Notes under the pieces: generated by a model
What the model saw: only the letters and a program-made list of their open reading frames with translations
The model's database searches: none
Told to the model about the DNA's origin: nothing
Part shown: piece after piece, positions 13,927 to 16,344 of the stretch
Layout of the letters: every line of letters begins with the position of its first letter
How positions within the stretch are numbered: position 1 is the first letter of the stretch
Assembly (NCBI GenBank): GCA_018985225.1
Contig: JADGIF010000164.1
Coordinates: 1 to 16,344 of the forward strand
Source: Amoeboradix gromovi
Lineage: Eukaryota; Sanchytriomycota; Sanchytriomycetes; Sanchytriales; Sanchytriaceae
Length of the DNA: 16,344 bases
Direction: 5' to 3'
Program-made: the position numbers and the translations under genes

Positions 13927-15668
13927 TTACTCGTGTCTTATCCTTTCCAAGTCCTTTAATGCTTCTTGTAGCATTACATTTTCATACTGTGGTGTTTTAT
14001 TTTCAATCATGCCTCTTAATGACTGCTTTGATTTGTTTGTCACTTGCTTGTATTTTGAACTCAATTTAAGATAGTCCTGTTGTAGTTTCTTGTATTTGTT
14101 TTTCATTTCTGCTAGTCTTGGGTCTACGCTACCATTTTCTGAGAGTTCTACCAATTTTCTAGTTTGCAATTCTTTCAATCTTTTTAGCTCTTCTATGTTA
14201 GATCTATTAAGCTACATTATTACTTGGATACCTGGTCTATTTGATTCTTTTGTTGCAAAAGCTCATTCATTTTCGTGGCTCTAATTCTTTCTGCTTCTGT
14301 TTGACCTACAGCTATATCCAGTTCATCCTGTAATTGTACGTTTCTGTTTTCCAGTTCGTTCATGAACTTCTCTGTCTCATATATCATCATTTCATACTTT
14401 TCTACAATGTTGTCATCATTTATTGAGTCTGTTATCCTTAGCTGCATCTTCTCTTTCAGTTGCTCAAATGTATTTGATAGCTGCTCCTTTTCCTCTAGGA
14501 CCTTGTCTAATTGCTCCTGTAACTCTGTACTTTCTTGCTCGTACCTATCCATTTGAAGCTTAAGTTTTTGAGCGTTCTCTACCACATTCTTGAATCGGCT
14601 GTTCATTTGATCATTGGCTTTGCGCAACCTTTCATTCTCAATGTTTAGCATGGAGCTGTCTTTTTCCAGTTTTAAAAGCATTTCAGGAATATTTGGCAAA
14701 TCATCGTCTTGGATATTCTCTTGATCTGCTATTTTTATTTCTTCGATCTGACGCATACTGGATAACTTCTCTTGTTTTAACATATCTATGTCAGCCAACA
14801 GTTGTGTTATTGTTTGTTCTTTCTCATTCATGGCTTGCATAACGAGCACTTTCCACTTATTGACTTTGTTTTGTAATGCAAGAAATTCAGAATTGTCCTT
14901 GGATATATCGTTCTTTAAGTCGCTTAAAGAGGTAGAAGCTTGTTGTTTAATAGCAATCGTAGCTGTTAATTGAGATTCTAAATCATCGAATATGTTTATG
15001 ATTTCATTGATTATCGGATATTCCTGAGCGTACATTTGAATTGAATCTATTGGAGATGATTTACATAGTACATCTACTAATGTTTGCAACAATTCGTTGA
15101 TGTTTAGATCTGGAATGTTTGACAAATCAGAGTGAACTGGATTGATAACTGGGGATTTCAACATTGACATATCTTGTAGAAGAGACATATCAGCACCTTT
15201 ATTAAGAAGTGGAGAGGGAGGATCAGTTATTGTGGTATTGAAAGACTGTTGGTCAGCGACAGATTTTGGGTTCACAAATTTCAAAGTATTATTTTCTGCT
15301 TCTAACTCATTAATACGAGCTATATTTTGATTGTTAACATTTTCTAATTCAGATATATACAGTCTATAATCGGTAATCTCATTTTTTAAGGATTCAGAAA
15401 TTTGATCAGTCAGATCATCAACATTTTTAGGTTCAATTGCTGAAGCACACAGTGAATCTTTCAGAATCTGAAGCCAGTTGGAATCATCTTCAACAAATGG
15501 GATAAATTCACTCAATTCAGATTTGATTTCTTTTAATCCATTTGTTTTCAATCTACTTTTAAGATCAGCTATTTCTTTTAATAGGTCGCACTGATCAGCT
15601 GAAAATTTGTCTTCTAGCAACTCTTCCAAATAGCAGCATTTTAACTTGAGTACATATAAGGGATCCAT
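13927..15668 (-). CDS. Long coiled-coil protein (two exons), not identified
   Basis: Exons 15668-14232 and 14211-13927 give 573 residues from an ATG (MDPLYVLKLKCCYLEELLED). The N-terminal 50 residues are partly helical. Residues 95-135 form a first coiled coil (YISELENVNNQNIARINELE). A Pro/Ser-rich linker follows (residues 150-190; TDPPSPLLNKGADMS), and then long heptad-rich stretches from about 230 to 480 (LEKDSSMLNIENERLRKAND; ELQEQLDKVLEEKEQLSNTF). The end (DPRLAEMKNKYKKLQQDYLK) continues in helix. The intron joins IDQ to LNRSNIEEL without breaking the helical periodicity. Such proteins act as scaffolds or tethers at Golgi, spindle pole, kinetochore or septum; no signature picks one. There is no motor, SMC or GRIP domain and no membrane helix. 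The start faces a divergent region of about 580 bases. Confidence 0.8.
14212..14231 (-). other. 20-nt intron in the coiled-coil gene
   Basis: On the coding strand it reads GTATCCAAGTAATAATGTAG. It ends TAAT-GT-AG, the same TAAY-N2-AG ending as the other three. It lies between codons (phase 0). Without removal the protein stops after VSK; with it, 94 further coiled-coil residues are added. Confidence 0.75.
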
Positions 15669-15938
15669 GGATACCCGAAACCAGGAGAATTTGAAAACTA
15701 TTTGAAATCAACCGAATCCTTAGTTATCTGGAACGGGACCAGTTGTTAAATCACATTGCTTGAATTGCACCTGGTATGACATCAAACATTCATTGAATAT
15801 CAAAATGATACCAGGAAATTTTGAGTTGTACTGAACATCTTGTTTAAAAGAAAGCGAGAGGACTAGTAATATATTTAAGACAGTTCCTTGCGAAATTCAG
15901 GAAGAAAATTGAATAAAAAGGACAAAAATTAGTTTTGA
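15669..15938. promoter_or_regulatory. Upstream region of the coiled-coil gene
   Basis: No gene was seen. An inverted repeat CCTGGTAT (about 15770) / ATACCAGG (15808-15815), 30 bases apart, could be a weak palindromic binding site. Confidence 0.3.
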
Positions 15939-16136
15939 ATGGGATTTAGGCGTCGAAGAAAGCAAAGTGCAACACAACCAATAGTAGTGATTTTAATAGA
16001 AAAACTTGCTGAGAAAATATCAGTTGCTCAAATTACAAGGCTATAGTCATTCCAGCTAGATATTTATAAGAAAATTCTTTACCATTTGTTACCAAAAGAT
16101 GAAATTATTAATATTTCAAACCTCAATCTTCCTTAA
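15939..16136 (+). CDS. Weak small ORF with an internal stop
   Basis: The ATG at 15939 opens MGFRRRRKQSATQPIVVILI and so on for 35 codons to a TAG (16044). The same frame then continues open as FQLDIYKKILYHLLPKDEII to TAA at 16134. A 24-nt GTTGCT...TATAG gap would remove the stop in frame, but its donor does not start GTA as the confident introns do. It could be a small gene, a read-through relic or chance. No family is recognised. Confidence 0.25.
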
Positions 16137-16227
16137 CATTTTGGAATTTTCACTCAAAAGTTGTCGGAAGCATGAATACTTGGACTTTGTATTAAAGCGG
16201 TGATTGGTTTCTGAAAGCAAAGACATT

Positions 16228-16344
16228 TGGGACACCAAATATAAAAACTAGACTAACTCGTTTTTAAAGGTGCTCCATACGGAGGAAATGCTATCATTAA
16301 TAAAAGATCTTCTTCTATTATACCAATTTTCTTTCATTGATTGT
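16228..16344. repeat. Right copy of the inverted repeat pair
   Basis: Its reverse complement matches 55-168, with four substitutions and one 3-nt insertion. The match runs to the last base of the window and so probably continues beyond it. Confidence 0.8.
16248..16343 (-). CDS. 3' end of a paralogue of the gene at 2-148 (cut by the window end)
   Basis: The last 31 residues before a TAG (16248-16250) are readable and include MKENWYNRRR, ending STFKNELV. The paralogue at the left end has MKEYWYNRR and the same last residues. Among the differences are Y/N, C/S and one extra Arg; the indel is three bases and keeps the frame. The gene family is not recognised. Confidence 0.5.
   Translation of the reverse strand, partial: QSMKENWYNRRRSFINDSISSVWSTFKNELV

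Noticed and set aside
55-16344. The terminal inverted repeats as ends of one giant transposon
   Set aside because: The interior holds STE12 and ILV5, ordinary host genes, and no integrase, polymerase or capsid gene. The repeats are frame-preserving gene ends, and no target-site duplication can be seen.
1-16344. CRISPR array, rRNA, tRNA or riboswitch
   Set aside because: No regularly spaced repeats, cloverleaves or conserved rRNA blocks were seen on either strand.
1-16344. Assignment to Microsporidia because of the tiny introns
   Set aside because: Known microsporidia lack branched-chain amino-acid synthesis, and the window has a complete ILV5; gene spacing and transposon relics also fit a less reduced fungus.

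Overview
The window looks like nuclear DNA of a fungus with a compact, AT-rich genome. The two most recognisable genes are fungal: STE12, the homeodomain-like plus C2H2 regulator of mating and invasive growth, and ILV5, mitochondrial ketol-acid reductoisomerase. The lineage cannot be fixed from this window. An early-diverging fungus is a reasonable guess, because the introns are unlike those of Asco- or Basidiomycota. All four introns that can be placed with confidence are only 19 or 20 nt long. Each begins GTA, and each ends TAA(C/T) + 2 nt + AG, so a branch-point-like motif abuts the acceptor. Two of them (STE12, ILV5) are fixed by protein conservation on both sides.

Layout. 1-168: the 3' end of a protein-coding gene whose paralogue lies inverted at 16228-16344. 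209-1399: a secreted protein made of two diverged repeats. 1579-2207: a repeat-rich stretch holding a decayed Fanzor/TnpB-like nuclease (C-terminal part). 2655-3108: a small J-domain protein with an upstream ORF. 3145-3813 (-): a two-helix membrane protein whose first exon is missing. 4118-4990 (-): a type I membrane protein with a Ser/Pro-rich ectodomain. 5234-5576 (-): a second decayed Fanzor of a different subtype. 6052-6318 (-): a small single-span membrane protein. 6708-8028: STE12. 8211-8355: another copy of the dispersed repeat. 8401-8628 (-): the tail of a GPI-anchored-type protein. 9066-10677: a 2 x 6-helix membrane protein. 10728-10910 (-): an orphan terminal exon. 11127-11618: a small type I membrane protein. 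11697-11997 (-): a probable two-exon small gene. 12308-13434 (-): ILV5. 13733-13906: a probable MULE-type transposase scrap. 13927-15668 (-): a 573-residue coiled-coil protein. 15939-16136: a weak small ORF.

The genes do not form one pathway. Two conserved genes sit among at least six lineage-specific secreted, membrane or GPI-type proteins and several transposon relics. The observations most worth following are the ultra-short introns (one splits the first zinc finger of STE12, so retention would give a finger-less protein), the two Fanzor relics of different subtypes, and a repeat copy that looks like an internal-deletion derivative of the Fanzor-bearing locus. No RNA gene, CRISPR array or intact mobile element was found.
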